A stretch of 64,000 nucleotides of DNA from an uncultured Gammaproteobacteria bacterium (GCA_913063125.1 CAJXZM010000001.1:124001-188000); one strand, 5' to 3'. Shown: positions 15,900 to 26,262, counted from the stretch's first letter. Numbers and translations are program-made. Notes: generated from the sequence alone by a model not told the origin.

Positions 15900-16211
15900 T
15901 TAGAATAAGTCATCCGTGCCGATAAGCTTATTGGCGATACTTTCCGCGTTGGGCTTAAAAGACCCATCGTTAATAGCTGCCCTAATCGCATCGACTTTGG
16001 CCTGATTTATGGGTGCTTCCGTACTGACTTCAGTTGCCAGTTTGCTAAGTGACTTAGCTTCTGCACTGATAACCACAGTCTCTTTACCCAAAGAGGGGGG
16101 GCTTGATGGTTGCTCGGGCTTGCTTTCAGCTTTGCTGGTTTGCCCGACCGTTTTTGCTTTACTACTACTACCGGCGTGACCGGTATTTAAACCGTTGATT
16201 TCCATGCTCAT
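15900..16211 (-). CDS. flgM: FlgM, anti-sigma-28 factor
   Basis: This is a 103-residue, largely disordered protein. A serine- and lysine-rich N-terminal half is followed by VISAEAKSLSKL, and a helical C-terminus (VDAIRAAINDGSFKPNAESIANKLI) is the signature that binds FliA. FlgM holds FliA inactive until the hook is finished and FlgM is exported. A FliA promoter lies at 16252-16278, so FlgM is under negative feedback from its own sigma factor. The start is taken at the ATG with GAGG nine bases upstream. Confidence 0.92.
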   Translation of the reverse strand: MSMEINGLNTGHAGSSSKAKTVGQTSKAESKPEQPSSPPSLGKETVVISAEAKSLSKLATEVSTEAPINQAKVDAIRAAINDGSFKPNAESIANKLIGTDDLF

Positions 16212-16251
16212 TTCGGAATGCCTCAAAAAATATTGTTTTAACTCATAAATT

Positions 16252-16278
16252 GTATCGGCGTCTTGAGTTAAAGCTTTA
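16252..16278 (-). promoter_or_regulatory. FliA (sigma-28) promoter of flgM
   Basis: On the minus strand TAAAGCTT (16278-16271) and GCCGATAC (16259-16252) are separated by 11 bases. The consensus is TAAAGTTT-N11-GCCGATAA, so there is one mismatch in each half. It lies about 40 bases before the flgM start. Confidence 0.85.
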
Positions 16279-16440
16279 GCATAAAGTTTAATATTTTCAT
16301 GGAAAATAACAAATTTTTAGCACTACTTGCTTATTCTTTTTGCCGACTATGTTGTTGTTAGCGTAATAAATTCACACGGTTTCTTTTTTTTGTCGTTATA
16401 AGTTATTGTTATAGTAGGGTATCCATAAAATAGTAACGTG

Positions 16441-17190
16441 TTATAAATTAATGGTTATTTGTCCAGGAGCTGATATTCGACCCTCTACTATTCGCCGTGT
16501 TTTACTATTTTTCACTTGAATCAGGTCACCAAGACTGCCATCGGTGAGGGCAACTCCCATTGCTTTTATGGATAGGCCTGAGCCTATCGCTTGGATTGAA
16601 ATACTTTCTCCCTTATTTACCAGTTTTGGTGTGCTAAGGGATTGCGGCAGGATTACTCGATGAGAAGCAATGCTACGTTTTGCAATGGAGCCTATAACAA
16701 GAGCGGGTTTTGAGAAGTACCCTTGATTTAATCGGGTAATATCCCGCTCTTCTTTAGCAACGTTGCCGGCGGTAATAATTTGCCCCCTTAGAATGTGTTG
16801 TGTGGCAACAACGACACTCTCATACGCTTTCAACTCAAGAGGGACGTGGAGCGACCAGTTCTTCTGATCAAAGCAGGATATCTTTAAGGTAAGTCTGCCG
16901 AGTTTTTTACGTGTAGATGTTGGTTTTACGTCAAGTGGTGTATTGCAGGTGGCGAGCTTAAGTCGCGGATCTAAGTGCGGAAAAGTAGTGTCTATTCGGC
17001 TATATCGTTGATTTTCAGTAAGTTTTTTTGAAAAGGCGGTAACAGCAGAAAGAATTTGAGTTTTGGCGTTGGTTTTTTCTTCCGAATTGGCGTTGAGAGG
17101 TAAAATAAGTACGCCACAGATTATATAGATGCAAGAGGCCATAGAAAGTAATGCTCTACGCCGTATTAAATTTACCCAGAATCTGTTCAT
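16441..17190 (-). CDS. flgA: FlgA, periplasmic P-ring assembly chaperone
   Basis: The 249-residue protein has an N-terminal basic region and hydrophobic segment (about residues 10-35), consistent with Sec export. A cysteine-containing beta domain and an SAF domain follow in the C-terminal half (ATQHILRGQIITAGNV, LNQGYFSK). FlgA helps FlgI assemble into the P ring. It is the first gene of the minus-strand flgA-flgM-flgN run, divergent from cheV. Confidence 0.93.
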   Translation of the reverse strand: MNRFWVNLIRRRALLSMASCIYIICGVLILPLNANSEEKTNAKTQILSAVTAFSKKLTENQRYSRIDTTFPHLDPRLKLATCNTPLDVKPTSTRKKLGRLTLKISCFDQKNWSLHVPLELKAYESVVVATQHILRGQIITAGNVAKEERDITRLNQGYFSKPALVIGSIAKRSIASHRVILPQSLSTPKLVNKGESISIQAIGSGLSIKAMGVALTDGSLGDLIQVKNSKTRRIVEGRISAPGQITINL

Positions 17191-17365
17191 TTAACTGTTT
17201 TCGCCTATGCTCAAAAGTATGTGACGGTTTTCAGAATGTGTTTTGTCAAAAAGCCTTGATATAGTCAATTTTATGACATATCTGGTGGCATTGCCCTCAT
17301 TATTCTGAAGATGATAAAAGCTTAAGCAAAGCTTGTGCCGACTTACAGATTGATGGAGTCAAATT

Positions 17366-18310
17366 ATGGCTGGTGTTTTAGACGCAGTCGATCAACGTAC
17401 CCAATTGGTGGGACAGAATCGATTGGAGTTATTGTTGTTTAGACTTGGCGGAACCCAGATGTACGGTATAAACGTATTTAAGGTTCGCGAGGTACTGCAG
17501 TGTCCCAAGCTTACGGAGTTGCCTAAACGTAATCCTGTAGTAAGAGGTATTGCCCATATTCGTGGGGGAACTATTTCTGTGATGGATATGGCTCTTGCTA
17601 TGGGGAGTGCACCGTTAGAAAATATGGACGACTGCTTTGTTATTATTTCTGAATACAATATGGCGGTGCAAGGGTTTCTTGTAAAAGGCGTTGAACGTAT
17701 TGTTAACCTCAACTGGAAGGATGTACATCCACCACCACGGGGGACGGGTAAAAATAACTACCTGACTGCAGTAACAGAAGTTGATGATAAAATTGTTGAA
17801 ATTATTGACGTGGAAAAAATTCTTGCGGAAGTTTCGCCGATGAATGAAGTAATTGGCGAAGGTATTGTTCGGGAAGAAAAAGTTGCTGTAACGAAGACAA
17901 AAGCGCTTTCTGTACTTATTGCGGATGATTCCAGTGTTGCAAGAAAGCAGATAAAACGCTGTGTAGAAAAGTTGGGGATTGCTACCCATGTAGTAAACGA
18001 TGGCAAACAAGCACTTGACCATTTGAAAGCATTGATAGAGGAGGGGGTTGATCCGAGCGAGCGATATGTCTTACTGATTTCTGATATTGAAATGCCAGAA
18101 ATGGACGGGTATACGTTAACGGCGTCCATTCGAAGTGATCCTATGCTTTCTAACTTATATGTCGTTCTGCATACGTCTCTAAGTGGTATTTTTAACCAGG
18201 CTATGGTTGAAAAAGTGGGTGCTAATGATTTTCTTGCGAAGTTTAAACCGGATGAGCTGGCGACACTTGTACAAAGTCGTATTGATGCAGTATTGGATGT
18301 GGATGCATAA
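17366..18310 (+). CDS. cheV: CheV, chemotaxis coupling protein with receiver domain
   Basis: The 314-residue protein has a CheW-like domain (about 20-165, with the VFKVREVLQ and PVVRGIAHIRGG segments) fused to a CheY-like receiver (about 185-312). The receiver shows acidic residues in IADDSS, the phosphorylation aspartate in LLISDIEMPEMDG and the conserved lysine in FLAKFKPDEL. It couples chemoreceptors to CheA and adapts by phosphorylation. cheR follows two bases after its stop, an operon arrangement seen in many polarly flagellated bacteria. Confidence 0.96.
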   Translation: MAGVLDAVDQRTQLVGQNRLELLLFRLGGTQMYGINVFKVREVLQCPKLTELPKRNPVVRGIAHIRGGTISVMDMALAMGSAPLENMDDCFVIISEYNMAVQGFLVKGVERIVNLNWKDVHPPPRGTGKNNYLTAVTEVDDKIVEIIDVEKILAEVSPMNEVIGEGIVREEKVAVTKTKALSVLIADDSSVARKQIKRCVEKLGIATHVVNDGKQALDHLKALIEEGVDPSERYVLLISDIEMPEMDGYTLTASIRSDPMLSNLYVVLHTSLSGIFNQAMVEKVGANDFLAKFKPDELATLVQSRIDAVLDVDA

Positions 18311-18312
18311 CG

Positions 18313-19158
18313 ATGGTATTTAAAACAGGATCGGCCTCGGCGTATAGCGACAGTGAATACCGCAGTTTTCGCGAGTTTTTAGAAAAAAGTTGTGGCATCG
18401 TATTGGGTGAAAATAAAAATTACCTTATTGATAGTCGGCTAAGGCGGATTATACGGGATAATGGTATTACATCCCTGTCCGATCTTGTGCGTAAAGTGGA
18501 TCGTGCGGGGAAAGATCCTTTAAAACAGAAGGTGATTGATGCGATGACGACAAATGAGACCTTATGGTTTCGTGATCGTCACCCGTTTGAGTTCTTTGGG
18601 AATGTTTTGTTGCCAGAATTAGCAGAGACGGGGCAGCCTGTGAACATTTGGTGTGCCGCTAGCTCGTCTGGACAAGAACCTTACACCATATCAATCTGTG
18701 CGGAAGAGTTCAAAAAGAGGAATGCAACAAAGTCTGGGAAAGATGTGTCTGTTATTGCTACTGATATTTGTACGGAAATATTGGAACAAGCAAAGTCTGG
18801 TGTGTATGAAATGCTGGCGCTTAATAGAGGTATGTCAAACGACCGTCTGAACCGCTATTTCATAGAGAATCAGCAGGGTCAATGGAAAGTTAAACCAGAA
18901 ATACAGCGCCGTGTTGAATTCAAGCAATTGAATTTGAAAGAAAGTTTTAGTGGGTTGGGGCGTTTTGATGTGGTGTTTTGTAGAAATGTACTTATTTACT
19001 TTTCATCAGAATTACAAAATCAGATTCTAAAAAATATTTATGGAGTACTAAAGCCAGGAGGTTATTTGTTTTTAGGAGGGTCAGAAACACCGCGTGGTCT
19101 GAATGATTATTTTGAAGTGCGTTATTATACTCCGGGTGTTGTATATAAGAAGAAGTAA
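18313..19158 (+). CDS. cheR: CheR, chemoreceptor methyltransferase
   Basis: The 281-residue protein has the CheR N-terminal helical domain (FREFLEKSCGI, LIDSRLRR, TTNETLWFRD) and the SAM-binding domain with NIWCAASSSGQEPYT and VIATDI. The later CRNVLIYFS and LKPGGYLFLGGSE segments are also typical. It methylates glutamates of chemoreceptors with SAM. The start follows the cheV stop by two bases, so the two are coupled. Confidence 0.96.
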   Translation: MVFKTGSASAYSDSEYRSFREFLEKSCGIVLGENKNYLIDSRLRRIIRDNGITSLSDLVRKVDRAGKDPLKQKVIDAMTTNETLWFRDRHPFEFFGNVLLPELAETGQPVNIWCAASSSGQEPYTISICAEEFKKRNATKSGKDVSVIATDICTEILEQAKSGVYEMLALNRGMSNDRLNRYFIENQQGQWKVKPEIQRRVEFKQLNLKESFSGLGRFDVVFCRNVLIYFSSELQNQILKNIYGVLKPGGYLFLGGSETPRGLNDYFEVRYYTPGVVYKKK

Positions 19159-19365
19159 GATCCTTCTTTAACGTATATTTTTTCCTCTTTTCTCCCTGCC
19201 TATTTTCCCCCCGGTAATTCGTTGCCTCCTCTACTGCCATAAAGTTGCCCATTAGGTTGCCGCTTTTACGCCTTCATCCGCACGACCTCTTTATATTCTG
19301 TTCAAATTGCATGGATTTTGATAAGAAACTAGCACTTATAGAAAAGTAATCGTTGTTTTTGTTCT

Positions 19366-19381
19366 TGGCACACAGGTTGCA
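19366..19381 (+). promoter_or_regulatory. Sigma-54 promoter of the flgB operon
   Basis: TGGCAC at 19366-19371 and TTGCA at 19377-19381, with five bases between, match the -24/-12 consensus perfectly. The site lies 91 bases before flgB in the 313-base gap after cheR. FleQ or FleR, both encoded at the right end of the window, would activate it. Confidence 0.92.
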
Positions 19382-19471
19382 TTATTAATTGCGAGGATGA
19401 GGAAAGGACAGTTTTCCAAGGATGGGGCCTCACTAATTTAATGAAGCTTGGTGTAAAAAGAGGGTGGTATT

Positions 19472-19876
19472 ATGGGAATTAGTTTCGATAAAGCGTTTGG
19501 TATACGTGATGATGCCCTTACTCTCAGGTCTGAGAGAGCATCAGTATTGGCAAGCAATATTGCCAACGCTGATACCCCAGGTTACAAGGCAAGAGATATT
19601 GATTTTCAACAAGTGTTGAAGACGATGACGGGAAAGCCGGGTGGAAGTTTGCCTATGACCTCCTCGAACAGCGGACACACCAACGGTTTACTGAGTGCAG
19701 ATTCCATTAATGGCTTGCAATATCGTGCTGAGGTTCAGCCCTCTATTGATGGCAATACGGTAGATCTTCAAAAAGAAAGAACTGAATTTGCACGAAATAC
19801 CATGGAATTTAATGCTGCTTTTACCTTTGTTAATGGTAGCGTTCGCGGTTTGATGAGCGCGATTCGGGGAGAATAA
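19472..19876 (+). CDS. flgB: FlgB, proximal rod protein
   Basis: The 134-residue protein has the N-terminal rod motif LASNIANADTPGYKARDIDF shared by rod and hook proteins, and a C-terminal amphipathic helix. It is exported by the flagellar type III system and forms the base of the rod in the periplasm. It is the first gene of the flgBCDE run, with flgC starting two bases after its stop. Confidence 0.97.
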   Translation: MGISFDKAFGIRDDALTLRSERASVLASNIANADTPGYKARDIDFQQVLKTMTGKPGGSLPMTSSNSGHTNGLLSADSINGLQYRAEVQPSIDGNTVDLQKERTEFARNTMEFNAAFTFVNGSVRGLMSAIRGE

Positions 19877-19878
19877 TT

Positions 19879-20319
19879 ATGTCATTGATGGATGTATTTG
19901 ATATTGCCGGTAGTGGCATGAGCGCACAAACGGTCCGCTTAAATACCACAAGCTCCAATATTGCCAATGCTGAAAGTGTTAGTAGTAATATGGGGGACAC
20001 CTACCGAGCACGACAGCCTGTATTTGCCACCCAGTTTCAAAATGAATTAAAGAAAGATTCTTTTGCATTTAACAATGGGTTAAATGCGGGAGGTGGCGTT
20101 AGAGTTGCCGGTATCGTAGAAAGTGATGCCCCTTACCAATTACGGCATGAGCCTCACCACCCAATGGCAAATGATGATGGTTACGTTGCTTATCCTAATG
20201 TCAACGTAGTGGAAGAGATGACGAATATGATCAGTGCCTCTCGTTCATTTCAAACCAACGCAGACATGATGCAGTCTGCGAAAGATATGATGCAACGAGT
20301 ACTGCAGTTAGGCCAATAG
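19879..20319 (+). CDS. flgC: FlgC, proximal rod protein
   Basis: The 146-residue rod protein has the N-terminal helix with TTSSNIANAESVSS and a C-terminal VNVVEEMTNMISASRSFQTN heptad region typical of FlgC. It stacks on FlgB in the rod. Closely spaced with flgB and followed by flgD. Confidence 0.97.
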   Translation: MSLMDVFDIAGSGMSAQTVRLNTTSSNIANAESVSSNMGDTYRARQPVFATQFQNELKKDSFAFNNGLNAGGGVRVAGIVESDAPYQLRHEPHHPMANDDGYVAYPNVNVVEEMTNMISASRSFQTNADMMQSAKDMMQRVLQLGQ

Positions 20320-20381
20320 CGAATACTAAACACATTTAAATACCTAATGCCCTTATAACAAGGGTGCAGGGGAGAAAAGCA

Positions 20382-21059
20382 ATGAGTATCAGCGGAGTAG
20401 ACAGTCAGAATCCAGCACTTTCAGGTCTGTCCATTGATAATGTGCAGGTTGAGGAAGAAGAAACCGATCAGGATATGTTTCTGAAATTAATGCTTGCTCA
20501 ATTGGAAAATCAAGATCCTTTAAAACCACAAGATGGAACGGAATTTTTGTCACAGATGGCTCAGTTCAGCACGGTAGAAGGTATTGGTAATTTAAATAAA
20601 GGTATCGATGAACTCAACGGATTATACCGTTCGAATCAGGCGCTTCAGGCAACTGCGTTAGTAGGACGAGATGTCTTGGTGAGTGGTAACGTGGGTTACT
20701 TGGATGCTGCAAATTCGCTTAGTGGTGTCATTCACCCTGATGGTGTTGCTGCAACGGATGTTCTTGTGTCTATTAAAGATGCAAGCGGCCAAATAGTTAA
20801 ACAAGTAAATATTGGCTCAGTGTCTTCTGATGATGAACCTTTTGAATGGGATGGTACTGATGAAAACGGCCAACGTTTGCCGGTTGGGGCTTATACCATG
20901 GACATTACTGGCCGAGTTGCCGGTGATGTAGAAGTAATGCGAACCAGTATGTATGCAAATGTAAACAGTGTCAGTATCGTGAACAACAATGGTGACATGT
21001 TATTAAATCTTAGCGGCCTTGGCCAAATAAGCTCAAACAGTATTCAACAGGTACGGTAA
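20382..21059 (+). CDS. flgD: FlgD, hook-cap (scaffold) protein
   Basis: The 225-residue protein has the export-signal region with DMFLKLMLAQLENQDPLKP, then a tudor/FnIII-like part with FEWDGTDENGQRLPVGAYTM, all characteristic of FlgD. It caps the growing hook and is lost on completion. ATG 20382 with GGGGAG upstream is preferred over a start six codons earlier. Confidence 0.96.
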   Translation: MSISGVDSQNPALSGLSIDNVQVEEEETDQDMFLKLMLAQLENQDPLKPQDGTEFLSQMAQFSTVEGIGNLNKGIDELNGLYRSNQALQATALVGRDVLVSGNVGYLDAANSLSGVIHPDGVAATDVLVSIKDASGQIVKQVNIGSVSSDDEPFEWDGTDENGQRLPVGAYTMDITGRVAGDVEVMRTSMYANVNSVSIVNNNGDMLLNLSGLGQISSNSIQQVR

Positions 21060-21138
21060 TTTATGCTGCTATTGATGATGTAATATACATCTCAATCGTA
21101 ATGTAGAAAAACTGTCTTGTTGTTGGAGGGAGTAGAAT

Positions 21139-22479
21139 ATGTCATTTAATACCGCACTGAGTGGGCTTAATGCCGCTCAATCTGAACTTGAAATTCTTAG
21201 TAACAACATCGCCAACGTTTCAACGGCAGGTTTTAAAGGGTCAAGGGCAGAGTTTGGGGATATTTTTGCCTCCTCTGCATTTGGAGGGGGCAGTACTGCG
21301 GTTGGTAATGGTACGTTATTGCAGTCGGTGAGCCAGCAGTTTACCCAGGGTAATATGAACTTCACATCCAATACCTTGGATATCGCGATCAGTGGCCAGG
21401 GTTTTTTCGTGATGGCGCCTAATCAAGGAAGCTCTGAACGAGTGTTCACTCGTGCGGGAGCGTTTGGTGTAGATGCAAGTGGTAATGTGGTAAATACATC
21501 GGGTCAGTTATTGCAGGTATTTCCCGTAAATGAGAATGATGGCACAGTACAGTCGACGTCATTAAGCAGTACGCAAAATTTACGATTACCTGAGTCGGCG
21601 GGTATACCGCAGCAAACGGGACAGGTGTCACTTGGCGTAAATTTACCATCGGATACTGCAGGTTTGGATATTACACTGTTTAATCCCAGTGATAATTCTA
21701 CCTATAGTTCATCGACTTCGGCGAACGTATTTGATTCGCAAGGCGAAAGTCATGTGGCTACCGTGTATTACGTTAAAGATGCGGCTTCAGCAACGGGTAA
21801 TGAGTGGCATATGTTTCATTATATTGACAATGAAGCAGTTGATATTGTTGGTGGGGATATTACGGCTCAAACTGCAAACGCTGCGTTGCCGCGCTCTGCC
21901 ATCATAGAATTTGAAACCAATGGTTCATTTGACCCATCAATTAGTCCAACGGTGCCAGCAACAATCACAACGGTAGCATTAGGTACAACAGGGGCCAATC
22001 TTACTGAATGGCAGGCGGGTGTTGATGGGACGCAACAAATAACCTTCAATTATGACCGAACAAGCACAACACAATTTGCTTCTGCATTTACCGTAAACAC
22101 GTTGTCACAAGATGGTTTTGCTATAGGGCGGCTAACGGGGTTAGATGTCAGTGATACCGGGGTCATTCGTGCAACTTATACGAACGGCCAATCAACGGCC
22201 GTTGGAAAAATAGCCTTGGCGCGTTTTCCAAATAGCCAAGGTCTAGCGCAAATCGGTAATACAGCCTGGACACAAACAACCAACTCCGGCGAAGCATTGC
22301 CGGGTGAGTCAGGGACCGGTACATTTGGGTTGATTCGGTCTGGGGCGCTAGAGCAGTCTAACGTGGACCTTACTGCTGAGTTGGTAGGATTGATAACGGC
22401 GCAGCGAAACTTTCAGGCTAACGCAAAATCTATTGAAACGGCCAATGCGATAACGCAGACAATTCTCCAGATCAGGTAA
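21139..22479 (+). CDS. flgE: FlgE, hook protein
   Basis: The 446-residue protein starts with the LSGLNAAQSELEILSNNIAN rod/hook motif and ends with VDLTAELVGLITAQRNFQAN and a NAITQTILQI helix. The central domains are variable and rich in T, S and N, as usual for hook proteins. It polymerises into the hook under the FlgD cap. Two GC-rich hairpins follow in the 278-base gap before flgF. Confidence 0.97.
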   Translation: MSFNTALSGLNAAQSELEILSNNIANVSTAGFKGSRAEFGDIFASSAFGGGSTAVGNGTLLQSVSQQFTQGNMNFTSNTLDIAISGQGFFVMAPNQGSSERVFTRAGAFGVDASGNVVNTSGQLLQVFPVNENDGTVQSTSLSSTQNLRLPESAGIPQQTGQVSLGVNLPSDTAGLDITLFNPSDNSTYSSSTSANVFDSQGESHVATVYYVKDAASATGNEWHMFHYIDNEAVDIVGGDITAQTANAALPRSAIIEFETNGSFDPSISPTVPATITTVALGTTGANLTEWQAGVDGTQQITFNYDRTSTTQFASAFTVNTLSQDGFAIGRLTGLDVSDTGVIRATYTNGQSTAVGKIALARFPNSQGLAQIGNTAWTQTTNSGEALPGESGTGTFGLIRSGALEQSNVDLTAELVGLITAQRNFQANAKSIETANAITQTILQIR

Positions 22480-22652
22480 CGTTATTTTTGAAATAAGCCG
22501 GTGCATAGCGCCGGCCTATCATGCGTTGTATATTGCATGATGGTGTCCAATTCTTCTTGGTTTTTTACTTCTTAATCTTTTACTTCCTAATAATTGAAAT
22601 CGCGAAATTATGCCATCAGCTATTGCGAATTAATTTTCATGTAACAGGAAGT

Positions 22653-22668
22653 TGGCAAAGTCTTTGCA
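22653..22668 (+). promoter_or_regulatory. Sigma-54 promoter of the flgF operon
   Basis: TGGCAA at 22653-22658 and TTGCA at 22664-22668 with five bases between match the sigma-54 consensus, differing only at the last -24 base. It lies 90 bases before flgF and would drive flgFGHIJ and perhaps flgKL. Confidence 0.85.
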
Positions 22669-22757
22669 GCTTACTCATTAATAGTCACATTAAGTCAGGA
22701 TCATGGCGCGAGGTTTACTGAACGCGAACAGTGGTTCCAAATGTAACAGGGTGAGTA

Positions 22758-23501
22758 ATGGATAAGTTTCTGTATATATCAATGACGGGTGCCAAAGAGG
22801 CGATGACGTCGATGACGGTGCGAGCGAACAATCTAGCCAATTCATCAACGACCGGATTTAAATCAGATTATAACCAGTATCGTACTATGGCTGTGTTTGG
22901 CGGTGAGTTGCCTAGTAGAGCCTATGCCATGTCTGAGCGCCCAGGGACCGATACCACAGAGGGTTCCTATATTACGACGGGTCGAGACTTAGATGTAGCC
23001 ATCAATGGTAAAGGTTGGTTTGCGGTGCAAACCGCCGAAGGGAAAGAAGCCTATACAAGGGGAGGTGACCTTAAGCGTTCACGCGACGGAATTGTTACCA
23101 CGAGTACCGGGTTACCTGTGATGGGAAATGGTGGTCCAATTTTTTTACCAGAATATGAAAAGTTGGTTATAGGTACAGACGGCACTATTTCTATTCGTGG
23201 GTTGGGTGAAGATCCGTTAGCGTTAACCCAAATTGATCGTTTAAAATTGGTGAATGGTAGTGACGGATTGCTAGAGAAAGGTCTCGACGGATTGTTTCAT
23301 TTGAAAGATAAGAATGCGGGCGAGCTGGATGCAGATATTGGCGTCACTCTTGTTAGTGGTGTGTTGGAAGGCTCTAATGTGAATGCTGTTGGTGAACTAA
23401 CCGAGATGATTTCTGCATCTCGGTTGTTTGAGATGAATATAAAGATGATGGAAAATGCAAAAAGTAATGACGAAGCTGCGGCACGGATCCTGCAGGGATA
23501 A
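22758..23501 (+). CDS. flgF: FlgF, proximal rod protein
   Basis: The 247-residue protein has VRANNLANSSTTGFKSDYNQ near the N-terminus and LTEMISASRLFEMNIKMMEN near the C-terminus, both typical of FlgF. It connects the proximal and distal rod. It is followed by flgG after 52 bases. Confidence 0.96.
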   Translation: MDKFLYISMTGAKEAMTSMTVRANNLANSSTTGFKSDYNQYRTMAVFGGELPSRAYAMSERPGTDTTEGSYITTGRDLDVAINGKGWFAVQTAEGKEAYTRGGDLKRSRDGIVTTSTGLPVMGNGGPIFLPEYEKLVIGTDGTISIRGLGEDPLALTQIDRLKLVNGSDGLLEKGLDGLFHLKDKNAGELDADIGVTLVSGVLEGSNVNAVGELTEMISASRLFEMNIKMMENAKSNDEAAARILQG

Positions 23502-23553
23502 TTGATATTGAATAAAAGCGCCAAAAAAATAAAGATGTTGAGAGGAGAGTGTT

Positions 23554-24339
23554 ATGAACAGTGCATTATGGGTGAGTAAATCTGGATTGAGTGCTCAAAA
23601 TACCCGTCTAACGACAATATCCAATAACTTGGCAAACGTATCAACCAACGGCTTTAAACGAGATCGTGCGGCTTTTCAAGATTTATTGTATCAAATAGAT
23701 CGTCAACCAGGTGGGCAGTCGTCGCAAGATACTGAATTGCCATCAGGTTTGCAACTAGGAACGGGTGTTCGTGTCGTTGCTACACAAAAGCAATTCACCG
23801 AAGGTAATATTGAAATCACGGAACAGGCATTGGACGTAGCTGTTAATGGTCGCGGTTTTTTTCAGGTACTTAACCCAGACGGCTCAATTTCTTATACGCG
23901 TGATGGGCAATTTCAATTAAATAATGCTGGGCAGTTAGTTAATGCGCAGGGGTTAACGATTGAACCTGCTATAACGATTCCTGATGGAACGCAGAGTATC
24001 ACCATTGGAGTGGATGGGGTTGTTGGTGTTGTTGATGCCGCAACGGGAACAACAACACAAGTTGGTAATTTGACGTTGGCAGATTTTTCTAATCCTGCAG
24101 GATTAGAAGCTCAAGGTGGAAATCTTTTTCGAGAAACGGCAGCAAGTGGTGCGCCTGTTCAAGGTGAGGCGAGTCAAGGTGGATTCGGTTCGTTGATACA
24201 GGGAGCAATAGAAGGGTCAAACGTTAATGTTGTTGAAGAAATGGTAAACATGATTGAAACACAGCGTGCTTATGAAATGAATTCAAAAGTTATTTCAACC
24301 GTTGATCAAATGCTTCAATTTGCGAGTCAGAATTTATAA
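23554..24339 (+). CDS. flgG: FlgG, distal rod protein
   Basis: The 261-residue protein has the NTRLTTISNNLANVSTNGFK start and the C-terminal VNVVEEMVNMIETQRAYEMN helix characteristic of FlgG, with the usual family length near 260 residues. It forms the distal rod reaching the outer membrane. Confidence 0.97.
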   Translation: MNSALWVSKSGLSAQNTRLTTISNNLANVSTNGFKRDRAAFQDLLYQIDRQPGGQSSQDTELPSGLQLGTGVRVVATQKQFTEGNIEITEQALDVAVNGRGFFQVLNPDGSISYTRDGQFQLNNAGQLVNAQGLTIEPAITIPDGTQSITIGVDGVVGVVDAATGTTTQVGNLTLADFSNPAGLEAQGGNLFRETAASGAPVQGEASQGGFGSLIQGAIEGSNVNVVEEMVNMIETQRAYEMNSKVISTVDQMLQFASQNL

Positions 24340-24350
24340 GCGAGGGCAAG

Positions 24351-25100
24351 ATGATGGCTATGCTAACAATCATAAAACGATTAAAACATGGAGCGTTAAA
24401 TGTGGTTCGATTATTAACGCTCTCAATGTTCTTTGTGATTGTTGTTGGCTGTTCAGTACAACACCCTGCGCCAAATGATCCTCGTTATGCTCCTGTTGCC
24501 CCAATAATTCCGAGTCCAAGCATGCACTCTGTGGGTTCCATTTATGCCAGTGGGTCAGGTGTAGCATTATGGGAAGATAAACGAGCAAGAAGAGTAGGGG
24601 ATATTGTTACCATCCTACTGGAAGAAAAAACGTCCACCAAAAAGTCCGCAAAAACAGGGATTACCAAAGATGATACAAACGATATGTCTGTGGCATCTTT
24701 GTTAGGTACGGTGCCAAAATTCACTTTGCCAGGATTTATTAACAATAATGTGACACTTACACCAACTACCTCAACATCCAATAAACGAGATTTTGAAGGG
24801 GACGCTAGCGCGGATCAAAGTAATCAGCTTAGTGGCAGTATTACGGTGACAGTCATTGATGTGTTAAGTAATAGCAATTTGGTGGTGAGAGGTGAAAAGT
24901 GGATGACCTTCTCTGAAGGAGATGAATTTATTCGAATAGAAGGCATTATACGAGCATCCGATGTAAATCCTGATAATACCGTGCTATCCACTCGACTAGC
25001 AGATGCGCGAATCACCTATAGCGGGCACGGCCAATTGGCCAATGCACAGCGTCAAGGTTGGTTGTCAGAGTTCTTTAGCGGTAAATACTGGCCATTTTGA
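24351..25100 (+). CDS. flgH: FlgH, L-ring lipoprotein
   Basis: The 249-residue protein has a lipoprotein signal with the lipobox VVGC near residues 31-34, then [25 protein letters not shown] and a C-terminal [16 protein letters not shown] region typical of FlgH. It forms the L ring in the outer membrane. The gene overlaps no neighbour but flgI follows 17 bases after its stop. Confidence 0.96.
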   Translation: MMAMLTIIKRLKHGALNVVRLLTLSMFFVIVVGCSVQHPAPNDPRYAPVAPIIPSPSMHSVGSIYASGSGVALWEDKRARRVGDIVTILLEEKTSTKKSAKTGITKDDTNDMSVASLLGTVPKFTLPGFINNNVTLTPTTSTSNKRDFEGDASADQSNQLSGSITVTVIDVLSNSNLVVRGEKWMTFSEGDEFIRIEGIIRASDVNPDNTVLSTRLADARITYSGHGQLANAQRQGWLSEFFSGKYWPF

Positions 25101-25117
25101 TGGAAAAGGGGGGCAGC

Positions 25118-26251
25118 ATGAGAGTATTTAAAACCAATGTATTGCAGCGATTATTGTTTGTTGTTTTCGGTGTTTTTCTGTGGGGTGTGGCTAGTCAGTC
25201 TGCATTGGCTGATCGTTTAAAGGACATAACACAAGTGCAGGGTGTTCGGTCTAATCCTTTGATTGGCTACGGCCTTGTTGTTGGTTTGAATGGAACCGGT
25301 GATAAAACCAGCGGTACACCCTTTACTACGCAAACCTTTAAAAACATGATGTCCCAGTTTGGTATTTCTGTGCCAGAAAACCTTAATCCTAAGTTAGAAA
25401 ATGTAGCCGCTGTTGCCATTCATGCAAAATTAGCTCCCTTTGCCAAGCCAGGGCAGTTATTTGATATTACCGTGTCATCTATTGGTAACTCAAAAAGCTT
25501 GCGGGGCGGAACATTATTAATGACACCCTTGAAAGGCGCTGATGGAAAGGTTTATGCATTGGCCCAGGGTGATCTGGTTGTTGGCGGCTTTGGTGCTGAG
25601 GGCAGTGACGGGTCAAAAATCACGGTGAATATCCCTAGTGTGGGGCGTATTCCTAATGGGGCAAGTGTTGAACGCGCGGGTCCAAACCCGTTCATCAATG
25701 CCAGTACCTTAACATTTAATTTACATCAACCTGATTTTACGACATCTAAGCGCGTGACAGAACAGATTAATCGTTTACTGGGACCGGGTGTTGCAAAATC
25801 ATTAGATGCAACATCTATCATTGTGTCGTCCCCTAGAGATCCGTCTCAACGTGTTATCTTTTTGTCCGTATTAGAAAATCTGGAAATAAAACCAGCGGAA
25901 CCTAAGGCTAAAATTATTATTAATTCTCGAACGGGAACCATTGTCATTGGAAAAAATGTTCGAGTATCACCTGCGGCAGTCAGTCATGGTAGTTTGATTG
26001 TAACAATTGCTGAGAAGAAAAATGTAACACAACCTGATGCATTTGGTGGTGGTGATACAGCAGTGACAGACGAATCACAAGTGGGTATTACGCAAGGTGA
26101 TAATCGTATGTTTTTATTTGAACCTGGCATTTCTTTGTCAGAAATTGTTAGGGCGGTAAATCGCGTTGGTGCTGCGCCAGGAGACTTGATGGCGATTTTG
26201 GAAGCACTCAAACAAGCCGGTGCGTTACGTGCTGAAATTGTCGTGATTTAG
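25118..26251 (+). CDS. flgI: FlgI, P-ring protein
   Basis: A 377-residue protein with a Sec signal peptide (hydrophobic stretch to about residue 28, likely cut after SALA), followed by the near-invariant FlgI start [20 protein letters not shown]. The NGTGDKT and [10 protein letters not shown] segments also match. It forms the P ring with help from FlgA. ATG 25118 is chosen because AAGGGGGG precedes it; an upstream TTG at 25097 overlaps flgH. Confidence 0.97.
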   Translation: MRVFKTNVLQRLLFVVFGVFLWGVASQSALADRLKDITQVQGVRSNPLIGYGLVVGLNGTGDKTSGTPFTTQTFKNMMSQFGISVPENLNPKLENVAAVAIHAKLAPFAKPGQLFDITVSSIGNSKSLRGGTLLMTPLKGADGKVYALAQGDLVVGGFGAEGSDGSKITVNIPSVGRIPNGASVERAGPNPFINASTLTFNLHQPDFTTSKRVTEQINRLLGPGVAKSLDATSIIVSSPRDPSQRVIFLSVLENLEIKPAEPKAKIIINSRTGTIVIGKNVRVSPAAVSHGSLIVTIAEKKNVTQPDAFGGGDTAVTDESQVGITQGDNRMFLFEPGISLSEIVRAVNRVGAAPGDLMAILEALKQAGALRAEIVVI

Positions 26252-26262
26252 CCGTATTTGAT

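Noticed and set aside
22500-22545. Two short hairpins after flgE
   Set aside because: Stems of five to seven pairs without a T-run; a terminator is possible but not convincing.
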